64,000 nt of DNA from JBCCMA01 sp045107005 (lineage in GTDB: Bacteria; Pseudomonadota; Gammaproteobacteria; Steroidobacterales; JBCCMA01), in contig JBGCFP010000007.1 in NCBI GenBank assembly GCA_045107005.1, positions 32,650-96,649 on the forward strand, given 5' to 3'. Shown here one piece after another: positions 1 to 12,900 of this stretch. The translations under genes and the position numbers were made by a program. The notes below the pieces were generated by a model that was not told the origin of the DNA, ran no database searches, and saw nothing but the letters and a program-made list of their open reading frames with translations. How positions within the stretch are numbered: position 1 is the stretch's first letter; each line of letters starts with the position of its first letter.

Positions 1-1
1 C

Positions 2-91
2 GGCTCGGAATTCGCCCCGGGCGAAGACAAAAATCGCGGCTGGATCGATGCGGGTCTGTTCGGCAAGCTTCGTCTGGTCGGCGCCCGGTAA
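2..91 (+). CDS. C-terminal end of an unknown protein (partial)
   Basis: The first bases read as an open frame with no start inside the window, giving a 29-residue tail that begins GSEFAPGEDKNRGWIDAGLF and ends LRLVGAR before a TAA at 89-91. Codon choice looks coding (G or C in most third positions) and the other two frames give less natural peptides. The gene must start upstream of the window. No family can be named from so short a tail. It converges on the small minus-strand gene that ends at 111, leaving only 19 bases between the two stops. Confidence 0.5.
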   Translation, partial: GSEFAPGEDKNRGWIDAGLFGKLRLVGAR

Positions 92-110
92 ACCCGGACG
101 CCGTGTACAA

Positions 111-674
111 CTAGGATTCCGGCGGTTTCTCTTTCCACGGTGTGGCGACTATGCGGTACACCTCGCGCCAGCTTTGGCCTTCATCGGTGGACTGCTCCAT
201 TTTCCATTTCCAGCCCTCAGCGGTGGCGGGGAAAAACGTAATCCGACGCATCGGATTGGGGACGGGCGACTGGTAGAGCAAAACGGTATTGCCGTTCTGC
301 ACATCGTGCTCGGCCGTGATGTGGGCAAAGCGTTTCATGCCCTTGTACATCCAGGCGATATCCCAGGTGTTGGTTTCGCTGTTCCACATGCGCAGATTGG
401 TGCCGACGTTGCCGCCGGTCGGCATCCAGTAATCCTGAATCGCCGTGCCGTCGCCAAGACAAACCCAGTCCCAACGGGCGCCTGCGCCGTCCGTCCAGGT
501 TGAGCCGTCCGCAGCGAGCTGCGAGTCGGCGATGTGCCAATGACCAAGGTATTGCCCAAACTGGGCCATGGGGCCGTCGAGACAGCCGTCGTTTTTCGCG
601 ATGGGCAGCGTTGCGTTAGCGCTGGTACCGATGAGCAGAGCGGCACCGGCGATCGTCAAGTGGAAATAGTCCAT
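111..674 (-). CDS. Small secreted protein, DUF1579-like
   Basis: Encodes 187 residues from the ATG at 674, which has a good Shine-Dalgarno (GGGAGATC) just upstream; an open frame continues to 773 but without a better start. The first ~21 residues (MDYFHLTIAGAALLIGTSANA) form a signal peptide, so the protein is exported. The rest is rich in Trp and beta strands, with phrases such as LGHWHIADSQ, WDWVCLGDG and WDIAWMYKGMKRF. These resemble the DUF1579 type of small beta-barrel proteins, whose function is unknown. It lies alone, divergent from the giant surface-protein gene. Exported beta-rich fold is clear; the family name is tentative and no substrate can be named. Confidence 0.75.
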   Translation of the reverse strand: MDYFHLTIAGAALLIGTSANATLPIAKNDGCLDGPMAQFGQYLGHWHIADSQLAADGSTWTDGAGARWDWVCLGDGTAIQDYWMPTGGNVGTNLRMWNSETNTWDIAWMYKGMKRFAHITAEHDVQNGNTVLLYQSPVPNPMRRITFFPATAEGWKWKMEQSTDEGQSWREVYRIVATPWKEKPPES

Positions 675-845
675 TGGTGATCTCCCGGTGGGTACAGAGA
701 CGGTTTGACCATTGGCCGCCGAAAAAAATCCCGAAACCGCTTTACTTAACGACAGCGCTGCAACATAAGCCATTGTGACCCGCCAGAAAACCGTCGATCT
801 TTGTCGGCAACTGTGAACCGAAACCTGACGAAAAACCGGTTCTTG

Positions 846-860
846 CCGATAATTAATCGG
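846..860. promoter_or_regulatory. Inverted repeat upstream of the giant gene
   Basis: CCGAT-AATTA-ATCGG, a perfect 5-bp inverted repeat around an AT-rich centre, sits about 75 bases before the GTG start at 934. A possible -10 box, TATAGT, follows at 880-885, but no convincing -35 is present. It may be an operator. The pattern is short and could be chance. Confidence 0.25.
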
Positions 861-933
861 TTACAGAATGGTGGATATCTATAGTGTCGGTTGACTCCCA
901 GAGTGCCAGTACCCATGCGCGAGCCGCATTGCG

Positions 934-3900
934 GTGAGCAGTAGTGCATTGGATCGCTGGAAGGCCTGGTTGAAGACCCGACGCCCGCGCCAGGCCGGCC
1001 GCGCCGGAGTCCATAGCGAAGAGCTGGAAAAGCGGGTTCTGTTTTCCGCCGACGTGCCTTGGGCTGACCAGTTTGTGGCCCTGACCGACGCACCCGCGGA
1101 CGCGCTGCACAACGAACAACAACAGCGCGTTGTCGCACCGCGCCACGCTGACGGCGACCAGAAATCCTACGTCGTGGCGGTCGACGCCAGTGCGATCCAG
1201 TGGTCGAAGTCCCAGGGCAGTGACCTGCTTATGGCTCTGTCTGAAACGGGCTTGGATGTCACCTTGCTGGAGCGAACCGGTGAGGCGTTTGCTCAGCTCT
1301 CGGATTTGATCGGTGCACGATCCAACATTGGCAACGTGCACCTGTTCACGACCGCAAGCTCAAGTGGTCTGGCGCTCGGTACCGCCCACGCGGACACGAC
1401 CTACCTGCTCAACCGGGCCACCGAGATTTCCCAGTGGCGCGCACAGTTTGACCAGGACGCCGATTTTGCGCTGCACGTCGCGGGCGCCGGTCAATTTTCA
1501 GACTTTGCTCACGTGGGCGAACTGATCGGCACGCTGACTGGCGCCAGCGTATCCACCGGAGACTCCATTGCGCCGGACGTGGCGTCGCTGTCGCTGCTGC
1601 GCTTGCCCGCGGACGGTGCCTTGGGCAGCGACGGCGGTGTGGCAAGCGTTAACGCCGAGCAGCCGATCGAGCCGGACGCGCTGAATACGGAAAAGGAACC
1701 CGTCGATCGCGATAGCGCCCGGCTCTACAACGCCGGTCAGATTACGATCACCGTCACCAACACCACGGACACGGTAAATGGTGACACGAGTTCGTTAACC
1801 AATCTGATCGCCAGCCAGGGCGGTGACGGCATTTCCCTGCGCGAGGCTATTCTCGCTCTTAACGAGCCGACCAACGGCGCCGGACCGCACGTCATCGAGT
1901 TCAACATCTCCGGCGCGGGTCCGCACACGATAGCCGTCGCCAGCGCCCTGCCGGGCATCGAAAATCCAGTCATCATCGACGGCACTTCGGAACCGGATTT
2001 CGCCGGCACACCCATGATTGTCATCGATGGGGTTGCTGCGGGAGTGGGCGCTCGCGGCATTGACCTGCAGGCCGGCAGCAGCGGGAGCACCGTTCGCGGG
2101 CTGGTGATCCACCGCTTTGACGGCACACAGATCGCCACGTTCACCGGTTCCGATGGCAACACCATCGCGGGAAACTACCTCGGCGTCGACGCAACCGGGA
2201 CTACGGCGACCGTGCACACTGGCACGACGGTATTCATCCAATCCGACGGCAACATCATTGGCAGTAGCGACGCGGCTGACCGCAACGTGATCGCCGGCGG
2301 TGCCAACGGCATTGTCGTCAGTGGCGGCAATACCAATCAGATCTCGGGCAACTACATCGGCAGCGACGCCAGCGGCAACACGTCGCTTGGCCTTTCTCTG
2401 GACGGCATTCGTTTGGAGAATGGCGCCAGCGGCAACACGATCGGTGGCGCGACATCCGATGCCGGCAACGTCGTGGTTGGGACAGGCTCCGAGGCTATCC
2501 AGATCGACGGCCCTGGTTCGGACAACAATACGGTCCAGCACAACCTGATCGGCGTGTCGGCCGACGGGCTGACAGCACTTGGCGTGGGCGACGACGGCAT
2601 CTACATCACTGGAACCGTTGACGGCACAAACATTCTCGACAATATCATTGGCAATCCGGGACTGGCCGGCATTCAACTGATCGGCGCCATTTCCAATACG
2701 GTGATTCAGGGCAACATCATCGGCACCGATGTCACGCTCGCGCAGAATTGGGGCAGTGATTTCTCCGGCATTCGCCTTGCCAGCGGTGCGTTCAACACGA
2801 CCATTGGCGGCACCGGCGCGGGCGAAGGCAACGTGATCGCCAACAGCGGTGCATCCAGCCCGACATCTGACGGAATCGGGTTAGACGCAACGGCGGGCAC
2901 CGGCAACACCATTCGTGGCAACTCGATTTACAACAGCGCCAACCTCGGTATCGATCTAAATGCTGATGACCTGTCCGGCAACGATGCTGGCGATACCGAC
3001 GGTAATGCTAACAACACTCAAAACTACGCCGTGCTCAATTCCGCCGGCGTCAACGGCAGCGGCAATCTGGCGTTCGAAATTGACACCACGACGCTTGCCT
3101 CCGGTGGCGGCACCTACACCATCGATTTCTACGCCAGCACCGATCTTGAGGACGGCAATGTCGAAGGACGACGCTACCTGGGCAGCATCAGCGGCATCGC
3201 CAATGGCAATGCCACGCTCAACGGTGCCATCGGATCGACGACACTGCAGTCGGGTGAATACGTCACGCTCACGACCACCGACAGCAACGGCAACACATCT
3301 GAATTTTCCAACAACGTAGTCGCGTATGCGGAGCCAGCGTATGACCTGCGGCCGACCAGCGCCAACGGCGGCGGCTTGGCGCTTAACACTAACGGTGGGA
3401 ACGACAGTTACCTGATTGCCGACGACGGTGACGACGTTCTGGGCGGGCTAGGTCAGCTTAGTTTTGAGGTGCAGTTCAGTTCGCAGGACCAAGGTCAAAT
3501 TGTCCTCGCTTCTTACGCGGGCGCTGCTACCAGCAACGAGTTTTTCGTTGCCATCGAAACCAATGGCGATCTCGCTTTCGCCATTGCCGGTAACGATACC
3601 GTCACGCTCGCGACCAATTTCGACTTCAACGCGCTTCGGGATGGCCAAACGCACACGCTGGGTCTGACCTGGGATAACGGGGCAGGCAACTGGACGGTCT
3701 ACGTGGACGGTGTCGCCCGCGATAGCGGCACCGGTCACAACGCCAGCCAAAGCCTTGAGGCCAACGGCACGCTGGTGTTTGGTCAGGAACAGGATACCGT
3801 CGAAGGTCAATTCGATCCGAGTCAGGTGTTTAGCGGAACACTGTACAACGTTCGCTTCTTTTCAGACTTGAGGACAGCCGCGGAGATGGCCGCGTCGTTT

Positions 3901-6900
3901 GCCAGCGCCTTGCCTTACAACGAGGCAGGGCTTGTGGCGCAGTGGCGCTTTGATACTCTGTCGTCGAACGGCGTGGTCATCGATGATGTTGCCGGCAACA
4001 ACCTGACCATCAAGCACGTTACCGAAGACGGATTTGCTCAAGATTCCCCGGCGCTCTCTCTGAACGTCAGTGAAGCGGCCGTTACCGGCACCATCATTGG
4101 CACCGTGACGGCGACCGACGACGATCGTCAGGCATTGATCGATTCACTCCTGGCAGCCGATCCGGCGCTTGTGTACAGCGCCGAGCTCGATCAGTTTTAC
4201 CGGCGAAGTAACGGGTTCGCGGATTTCAGCACGTCACAGTCCAACGCCACGGCGTTCACACTCAACGGCGTGAACGGTCAGCTCGCCACCATTCGCTCGG
4301 CGCTCGAACAGCAGATTGTGGTGAGTACAGCGGGGGGTGCTATCGCGTATATCGGTGCATCCGACGCCGCGGTCGAAGGCGAATTTCGCTGGCTTGACGG
4401 CACGGACGAGGCCGATCTTTTCTGGCTGGGAGACGACGCGGGCTACGCGCCGAACAACGCGTACTCTAACTGGCTTGGTGGCCGACCCGACGGCGGCACC
4501 GCACAAAGCAGCATCACCATTGGTGCCAATGGATTGTGGGACGATCAATTTGGCAACACCTCTTACCGCTCAATCATTCAGTGGGACGGCGATGCCGTTC
4601 TGGATGCGACTCAACCACTGATTTACTCGATCGAAGCGGAAACGGTAGACGGCGCATTCGCCATCGACAGCGATTCCGGCGACATTCGCGTCCTCGATGG
4701 TTCACTGCTGAACTTCGACACCAATGACGTACACACGCTGACGATTCGCACCGTTGATGGCGACGGCAATTCCTACGAGAAGGACATCACGATTCGCGTC
4801 AACGCTGTTGGTGAGTCAAACGGCACACCAACCGGTATCAACACAGGTATCGAACTCAATGCCGATGGCGGCAACGATGCTTACCTGATCACCACCGATG
4901 CCCAGACTTTGCTGGGCGGACTGGATAGCGTGACGGTGGAAATCGCCTTCCAGACAACCGCAACCAATGAGCAGAGCCTGTTCTCCTACGACACAGACTT
5001 GCAGACAAACGCGCTGCTCATTTCCCTGACACCTTCCGGTGAAATCAGCGCACGCGTCAATGACGTTAGTCATACGTTTTCGACGACGCCACTGTCTGCG
5101 GATCTGCGCGATGGGCAGTTGCACCACGTCGCCGTGTCCTGGGACAGCGAGACAGGAATGCTGACGGCCTACGTCGATGGCGAGTTCCTGGAGTCGGTCG
5201 CCGGTATTCAGACCAGCGCGACGCTCTCTTCTGATCCCGACTCAGCCATTGTGCTCGGGCAAGAGCAGGACGGTGTCGACACGGGCTACGATTCGACCGT
5301 CCGTTTTTCCGGCACGCTCTACGATGTGCGCATTTGGGACAACGTGCGTGAGGCCGCCGATATCGGGCTCAACTATCAGCACCGGCTGGATTTGACGCCC
5401 GCACAAGCCGCGGCACTGGGCCTTGTTGCTAACTGGCAGATGACGGGCTTTGACGGTTCCGGTGACGCTGTCGATATTGTCAGCGGCAATAACCTGAGCG
5501 TTAGTCACGCCGCTGGCGCCGGTTTTGTCGCGAGCACGCCGCGCGACGATTTGCATATCGCCGAAAATGCCGTCGACGGCGACACTGTTGGCTTCGTCGT
5601 TCCTGGCGACCCGGACGTAAGCAACGACATCGTTGAGGGTGGTCTGTTTCTCAATGCGTCGGGCTCGAACGTCGGGAGTGTGAGTGCATTTGGTGACTGG
5701 ACGGTAACGGCGGGAAGCGTTGACAGCACCGGTTTCGAACGTGGCCCGCTCGGCGGCCGGGCCATTGACATGAACGGCAGTGGATCGGCCGGCTCGCTAT
5801 CCCAGACACTGCAAACCGTTGTTGGCCAGCAATACCAGATCGTGTTTGCCCTTAGCGGCAACTGGGAAGGTGGAGACGCAACCAAAGACTTGCGTGTAAG
5901 CGCTGCTGGCACGTCGGTGGACTTCCATATTTCCGAGCCCACCGGCTGGTCGAGTTCGAACATGCTGTGGGAAAACCGGACACTGACGTTCACGGCCACC
6001 GACACGACGACAGACCTGACGTTTGCGTCGCTTGAGGTTGCCCTTTCACACGGCGCAATGATAACGGACGTGCAGGTCATTGAGGTCCCCGCGGCCGTCA
6101 CCGCGATTCTCAACAACGATACGACCTTGAGCTACGACGCAGCTACCGGAAAATTCTATCGGCTCGTCACCGCAGCGGAAGAATTTGATACCGCCGTGTC
6201 GAACGCCACCACCGCCACGTTAAACGGCATTTCGGGTCAGCTGGTCACGATTCGTGGCGACTATGAAAACGAAATTGTCCGAGGTTTCGCCGACACCGCC
6301 GATTCCGACGTCTGGCTGGGCGCAACCGACCGCTCGTTTGAAGGCGTTTTCTACTGGCTCGATGGCTCAACCGACGCAGATATATTCTGGACAGGCGGTG
6401 ACAGCGGCAGTGCAACCGCAGGCCATTACGCCAACTTCCAGGGCTCCGGTCCGGATGACTTTGGCGGCGCGCAAGATGAAGTCGCATTGCTCAACTCAAA
6501 CGGCCAGTGGGACGACCGGGGCGCGGGAACCACCAACGCCTACGTTATTGAGTGGGACGCCCAAGAGGTTCTTGCCAGTTATACCTACAGCTTGACCGAC
6601 AACGCGGGCGGTCGCTTCGTCATCGATACGGCTACCGGCGAAATCCGCGTCGCTGACGCCGCGCTGCTGGACCACGAAACAGCCGCCATGCATGACGTCA
6701 TTGTGCAAGTGACTGATGCGGCGGGCGCCGCCTACTCCCAGTCAGCGACCATCGTGATCGACAACGGCGTTGAAGCCGCGCAGTCTTTGCCAGGGCTCGG
6801 CAGCAGCGCCGCTCTCAATGCGCACACGCCGGTCATTCACCTCCGGCTGGGCGAAGGCAGCGGCGCCACTGCGTTTGATTCGGCACGCAACAACGACGGG

Positions 6901-9900
6901 ACGTACAACGGTGTGGTGCTGGATTCGAGTGGCGCGATAGTCGGTGACAGCGACACCGCGGTGACGTTCAACGGCGCTGAGTATGTGGAAGTTGCGCATT
7001 CGCCCGACTTTGATCTCGACGAAGGCACCATCCAACTCTGGTTCAATACCGACGAGATCACGCAAACCGGCACGTTGTTCTCGAAAGATGTCAACAATTT
7101 CGCCGATGGCGGCCACATCACGGCTCGGTATTTCCCCAACGGCGAAATCGAGGTTCGACTGCAGTCAGACAGCGCCAGCTTCACCGTCAGAACCAACGCG
7201 TCAACCCAACCCATCAGCGACAACGAGTGGCATCACTTCGCATTTTCTTTTGGTGACGATGGCATGCGGCTCTACATCGACGGTCAGCTGCTCGACACCG
7301 ATGGCTATACCGGCGGTCTGTTCACGTCCTCAGGCGGCAGCGGCAATGAAGAGGCGCTGATCATTGGCGCATCAAATCTGACCAGCACCCCGGGGACTAC
7401 GAACAGCCTTAATGAATTTTTCGAAGGTCAGATTGACGAATTCGCCATACTGGATCAGCAGCTTTCCGACGCCGAGGTTTTGCGTTTAGCCAATGCCTCA
7501 TCGCTTGGCGTGTCCGCGACCGAAGACACACCCCTGGTGTTCAGCGTGGCCAACGGCAACGCCATTACCGTTGACGACACGGTCGCATCCGCCAACACGT
7601 TACTGCGTGTATCCCTGTCGGTGACCAACGGCACCTTGAGCCTGTCGCAACTGACCAACCTGACGATTATTGACGGCGCGAACCACTCCGACTACTTGAT
7701 CGTCGATGGCACAGAGTCCGATCTGAACGCCGCGCTCGAAGGCATGACGTTCACGCCGGGCGCCAATTTTAACGGCAACGTCTCGGTCAGCATGACAACG
7801 GCAGTGGCCGCCGACCTGATCGCGCACTACACGTTCGATGATGGCACCGCGAACGACCAAAACGCCAGTACCGACTACGACGGCAGTTTCTTTGGAAATG
7901 CCACCGTCGTTGCTGACATGGATCGCGGCAACGTCCTGACGCTCGACGGCGACGGCGACTACGTGCAGATTGACGGTCTCTTTGGCGAGCCCCAAAACGT
8001 CACGCTGGCAGCTTGGATCAACACCGATAGCGTCGACTCGCTGGGCGGCGGCGTGATCTCACTGGGCGGTGAACCAGCCCTGTATCTGAATAGCGCCGGG
8101 CAAATGGAGGCTTATTACAACTCTGGCGCAGCTCATTTTATCACCGACTCCGACAGCGTACTTGGCACGGGGTGGCGTCACGTTGCCATGACTGTCGATA
8201 CGCTGTCAGACGTCATGACCCTGTACATCGACGGCGTCGCGGTGGGCACCGTCACTGCGCCGGATTCGATTGAATACGTTCCGGCCTCAACGACCTACAT
8301 TGGTCGCGATGGTCGCGGCACCAGCGACTGGGACTTCAACGGCCAAATTGACGACGCGCGCGTCTTTGATCGCGCGCTGACGGCGGATGAGATCGCGGCG
8401 ATCGCCGGGAATCGCGACACAGCGAGCGACACGATTGTGGTCTCGGTCGCCGCCGTCAACGATGCGCCGTCGTTCGAGTTCCCAGGCCAGACCGTGCTGA
8501 CTGAAGCCCAGACCGGCCACGGCCAAGGTAACGATATCGCCGTTCTGGCCGACGGCAGCATGCTCGTCATTGCGTACGACAGCACCGGAACCTTAGCGCT
8601 GGCCCGACTCAACGCGGACGGCAGTCTCGACACGTCTTTTGGCACGAGTGGATTCGCGGCCAGCGCGCCCTTCATTCAAACGCTGGCTGTTCAAGCCAAC
8701 GGCCAGATTGTCGTTGGCGGTGCTGACAGCGGCGACATAATGATCGCACGCTACAACGCGGACGGCTCGCTGGATACCGACTTCGGAACCGGCGGCACCA
8801 CAACACTCGCCACCGGAACCAGTGACGAAGCCACAGATATTGCCATTGCCGCGGACGGCTCGATTGTCGTCGTTGGCAACTACGGTTCAGATTCGTTTGT
8901 CGCGCGTTTCGACACTGACGGAGTTCTCGATTCGAGCTTTGATGGCGACGGCATCGCACTGATCAATCTGGGTGTGGGTGGCGAAACGCTCGAATCGGTC
9001 GCACTTCAATCGGACGGCATGATTGTGGCCGGCGGTACGAATCACGTGGTTCGCGTGGACACCAATGGCTCCCTGGACCTGCTATTCGATGGCGACGGGA
9101 TTCTCGACACCGGGCACACAGTAGAAGCGGTTATCGTACTGGCTGACGGCAGCATCGCCGCAACGGGAGAAAGCGCCGACGCCTTGGTGATCTCTCGCTA
9201 CGACGCCAATGGCGTCCCGGATACCGACTTTGGCGTCGCCGGTGTAGCCACGTGGTCCCATTCCGAAGACGCCATCGGCACAGACCTGGTACAGCAAGCC
9301 GATGGTCGCATTGTCGTATCGGGCAATACGACGGACTACCCGACCGACTGGGTGGCCGTGCGCTTCAATCTCGACGGCACGCTGGACACAACGTTTGGCG
9401 ATAGCGGCGCGTGGGTCATGGACCAGAGTACCGACCTCAGTGAATCGTTCGCCCTGGCTCTTTACGATGACGGCAACACGCAACGGATTGTCATCGGCGG
9501 GTACACGACCAACCTCGTCAACAGCGCCTCCCATTCGGTCGTTCGCCTGAACAATAACGGCACACCTGACACCACGCTTGCCACTAACACACTCGACGGC
9601 AATCCGACTTACGTCGAAGGTGATGCCGCGGTGATACTGGACGACGACGTTCAGATCTTTGATCAGGAACTCTCCGGTACCGACGATTTCGGCGGCACGG
9701 CACTTGTGCTGCAGCGAAACGGTGGCTCCAACACCGATGACCAGTTCAGCGCAACCGGCGATCTGGTGTTTAACGCGGGCACGTTGGAGCTCAATTTCGC
9801 TGATGTGGGCAACTATGCCAACGCCAACGGTCAACTCATACTGACCTTTGCAACGGGTGTCAGCACTGATCAGGTCAACGCCGTCATGCGCGCCATCGCT

Positions 9901-12900
9901 TACTCGAACACCAGCGACTCGCCGCCAGCCAGTGTGCAAATCGACTGGACGTTTGGCGACGGCAATGCCGGCGCGCAAGGCAGCGGCGGCAGCGCGCTGG
10001 TCACTGGCAGCACCGTTGTCAATATTACCGACGTCGACGAACCGGCCACCCTCACGGTGCCCATCGCCCAGTCAGTAGATGAAGACACACCACTGACGTT
10101 TTCCGTGATCGGCGGCAATGCGATCGTGCTCGAGAGCGGCAGCTTGAACGACCCTATGGTAACGGTGACGCTTTCGGTGACTAACGGATCGCTGACTCTG
10201 TTGACGACAGCTGGCATTACTTTCGTCGATGGCACCAACAACGGCAATGCGACAATCACGCTGCTTGGCACTGAATCGGCGATCAACGCCGCCCTTGACG
10301 GGATGCAGTTTCAGGGCGACCAGGATTACAACGGCAGCGACACACTCACGGTGACCACGGGCTCATCCACCGCCGTCGAGACAGATCTCTACGCACGCTA
10401 CGAATTCTTCGGCGGCGCGACGACGGACGACACCGGCAACGGCTTTGACGGCACACTCATTGGTGATCCAACACTGACCAGCGACGCCGAGCGCGGTGAC
10501 GTACTGACCTTCGACGGCGACGACCGCATCTCCATTGTCAACGGCACCGCGGGACTGGGTAACACCGTGACGATTTCCGCCTGGGTCAATCTGGATGCGG
10601 GCCAGGAAGAGGCCGTTTTCCTGTCGATCGGCGACGAGTTCTACGTCACGCTCGACCGTGATTTTGCGGCGTATTCGATCGGCGTTACAGCTAACAATTT
10701 CTCGACCAACAATCTCAATTCAACGAACAACATCGCCGGCGAAGGCTGGAATCACGTCGCCGCGACGTTCAATCAAACGACCAAAGAGCTCTATCTGTAT
10801 CTCAACGGTGTCCTGGTCACCAGCAGCACGTTCAACTTCACGGATGTGGATTGGGCAACAGCGGACTCGCAGAACATCACCATTGGTTCTCTCTCCGACG
10901 GGACCGATTCTTTCGCGGGAAGTCTAGACGACATTCGAATCTACACCTCGGAGCTTTCACGCTCACAGATCGTCGCGGTCATGGGCGACCACGGCTTTGA
11001 CAGCGAGACCGTTGCGATAACCGTTGATGCCGTTAACGATGCGCCCGTGTTCACGACCCTACCGCCCACGACCGAAGCGATCATTGATAACGCGGTAGCT
11101 GGCGCGTCGGTCATCACGTCGGTGGACGTGGACGGCGACGGTGACCTGGACATTATCGGCGCGACAGAAAACGGCCAAATCTACTGGTACGCCAACGACG
11201 GCGACGGCGGTTTTTCCGCGGCGACCTCGATCTTCAACACGGCCGGCTACGAATTTGCATCAATAGCGACCGGCGATCTGGACGGCGACGGCGATCTGGA
11301 TTTCGTTGTCAGTAACAATACGCCAGACAACAGCGAAGACGGCATTCTTGTTTTTGACAATCAGTTCGTCGAGACCGGCACCGTGTCGTTCACAATGACT
11401 TCGATGGAATCAACGGCGTTTGGCGCGTTCGACGTAGCCATCGCCGACATCGACGGCGACACCCGACTGGACATCGTCGCCAGCTTCAACACCACCGGCG
11501 AAATTCGCGCGTACGAGCAAAACGTTGCCGGTGTCTTCACACCGTCAGTGGTCGGCGCACTGTCTGGCGCGAAGGGCATCGACGTCGCGGATCTGGACGG
11601 CGACGGCAGCTTGGATATCGTTGCCGCCGGCAGCGGCGCGGTTCAGTGGTTTGAGAATGATTCGACCACCAACCCGGGATTTACCAGCCGCGTTGCCGCG
11701 GCGATGACTGATGTCGTCGACGTCGCAGTCGGTGACTTTAATGGGGTTGCAGGTCCTGACATTGGGTACATCAGGGGATTCTTCTCAACTCGCATTGGCT
11801 GGCTGGAGAACGATGGCAACGCGACGCCGGGCTTTATCGATCAGGACTTGGGTTCGCTGGGCAACTTCAGTGTACCCACTGACTTGATCGCCGCTGACAT
11901 CGATGGTGGCGGCTCTACCGACCTGGTCGTGTCGTTGAGTGGTTCAAACAGCGTACGCGTCTACGACAACAACGGCAGCGGCACGTTTACCCAGACTTCG
12001 CAGCCGCTGTCGCCAGGCAGTCCCCAGAGCATTGCTGCTGCGGACCTGGATGGCGACGGCGATCTCGAATTACTCTACGCACTGCCCGGTGATTCGGCAT
12101 TCGCTGCCCAGTTCAACCGCGGCGCCGGCGTCTTCTCGACGGTTAATGCGAACGAAGACACGACACTCAACGGCCTGCAGGTGCAAATCGACGATGTCGA
12201 TGCGCAGTCCAATGATCTGTCGGTGACGCTGACTGTCGCCAACGGCATTGTCACGATACCGACCGGCGCGGTCACTTTTGCGGGCGGTGCAAACAGCGGG
12301 AGCAGCGTGACGCTCACCGGCACCGTCGCGCAAATCAACACGGCCTTGAACAGCTTTACGTTTACCCCAAACGCGGACTATCACGGCGATGCTCAAATCG
12401 ATATCGCCGTTAATGACCAGGGCAACACGGGCAGTGGCGGCGTGGCGGTGTCCAACGAATCAATACTGATCCATGTGCGATCTGAAAACGACGCCCCGGT
12501 GGTCACCGTCAGTGTGACGGACGTTAACTTTACCGAACAAAGCCCCGTCGGGATCGACGTTAACGCCACCATTACCGACATCGACGACACCACGCTGACT
12601 GGCGCAATCATTCGCATCAGTGCCAACTACGAAATCGGCGTGGATCAGTTGCAGTTCACCAATCAAAACGGCATCAGCGGCACCTACGATAACGGCAGCG
12701 GCATTCTGACACTGTCTGGACTCGCCAGCGTCGCCGACTACCAAACGGCACTGCGCTCGATCGTGTTCGCCAATACCAGCGACACGCCCTCCACCGCCAC
12801 CCGGACCATCGAGTGGACCGTCAACGACGGCGATCTCAACAGCGCGTCCGTAACCCGAGACATTACTGTGGCCACCGTTGCTGATGCGCCGGTGATCGCA

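Noticed and set aside
1795..2676. Long minus-strand open frame inside the giant gene
   Set aside because: It runs exactly opposite the beta-helix coding region, whose repetitive GC-rich codons leave the antisense open; the peptide has no domain, signal or ribosome site. The same holds for 9082-9978 and other antisense frames there.
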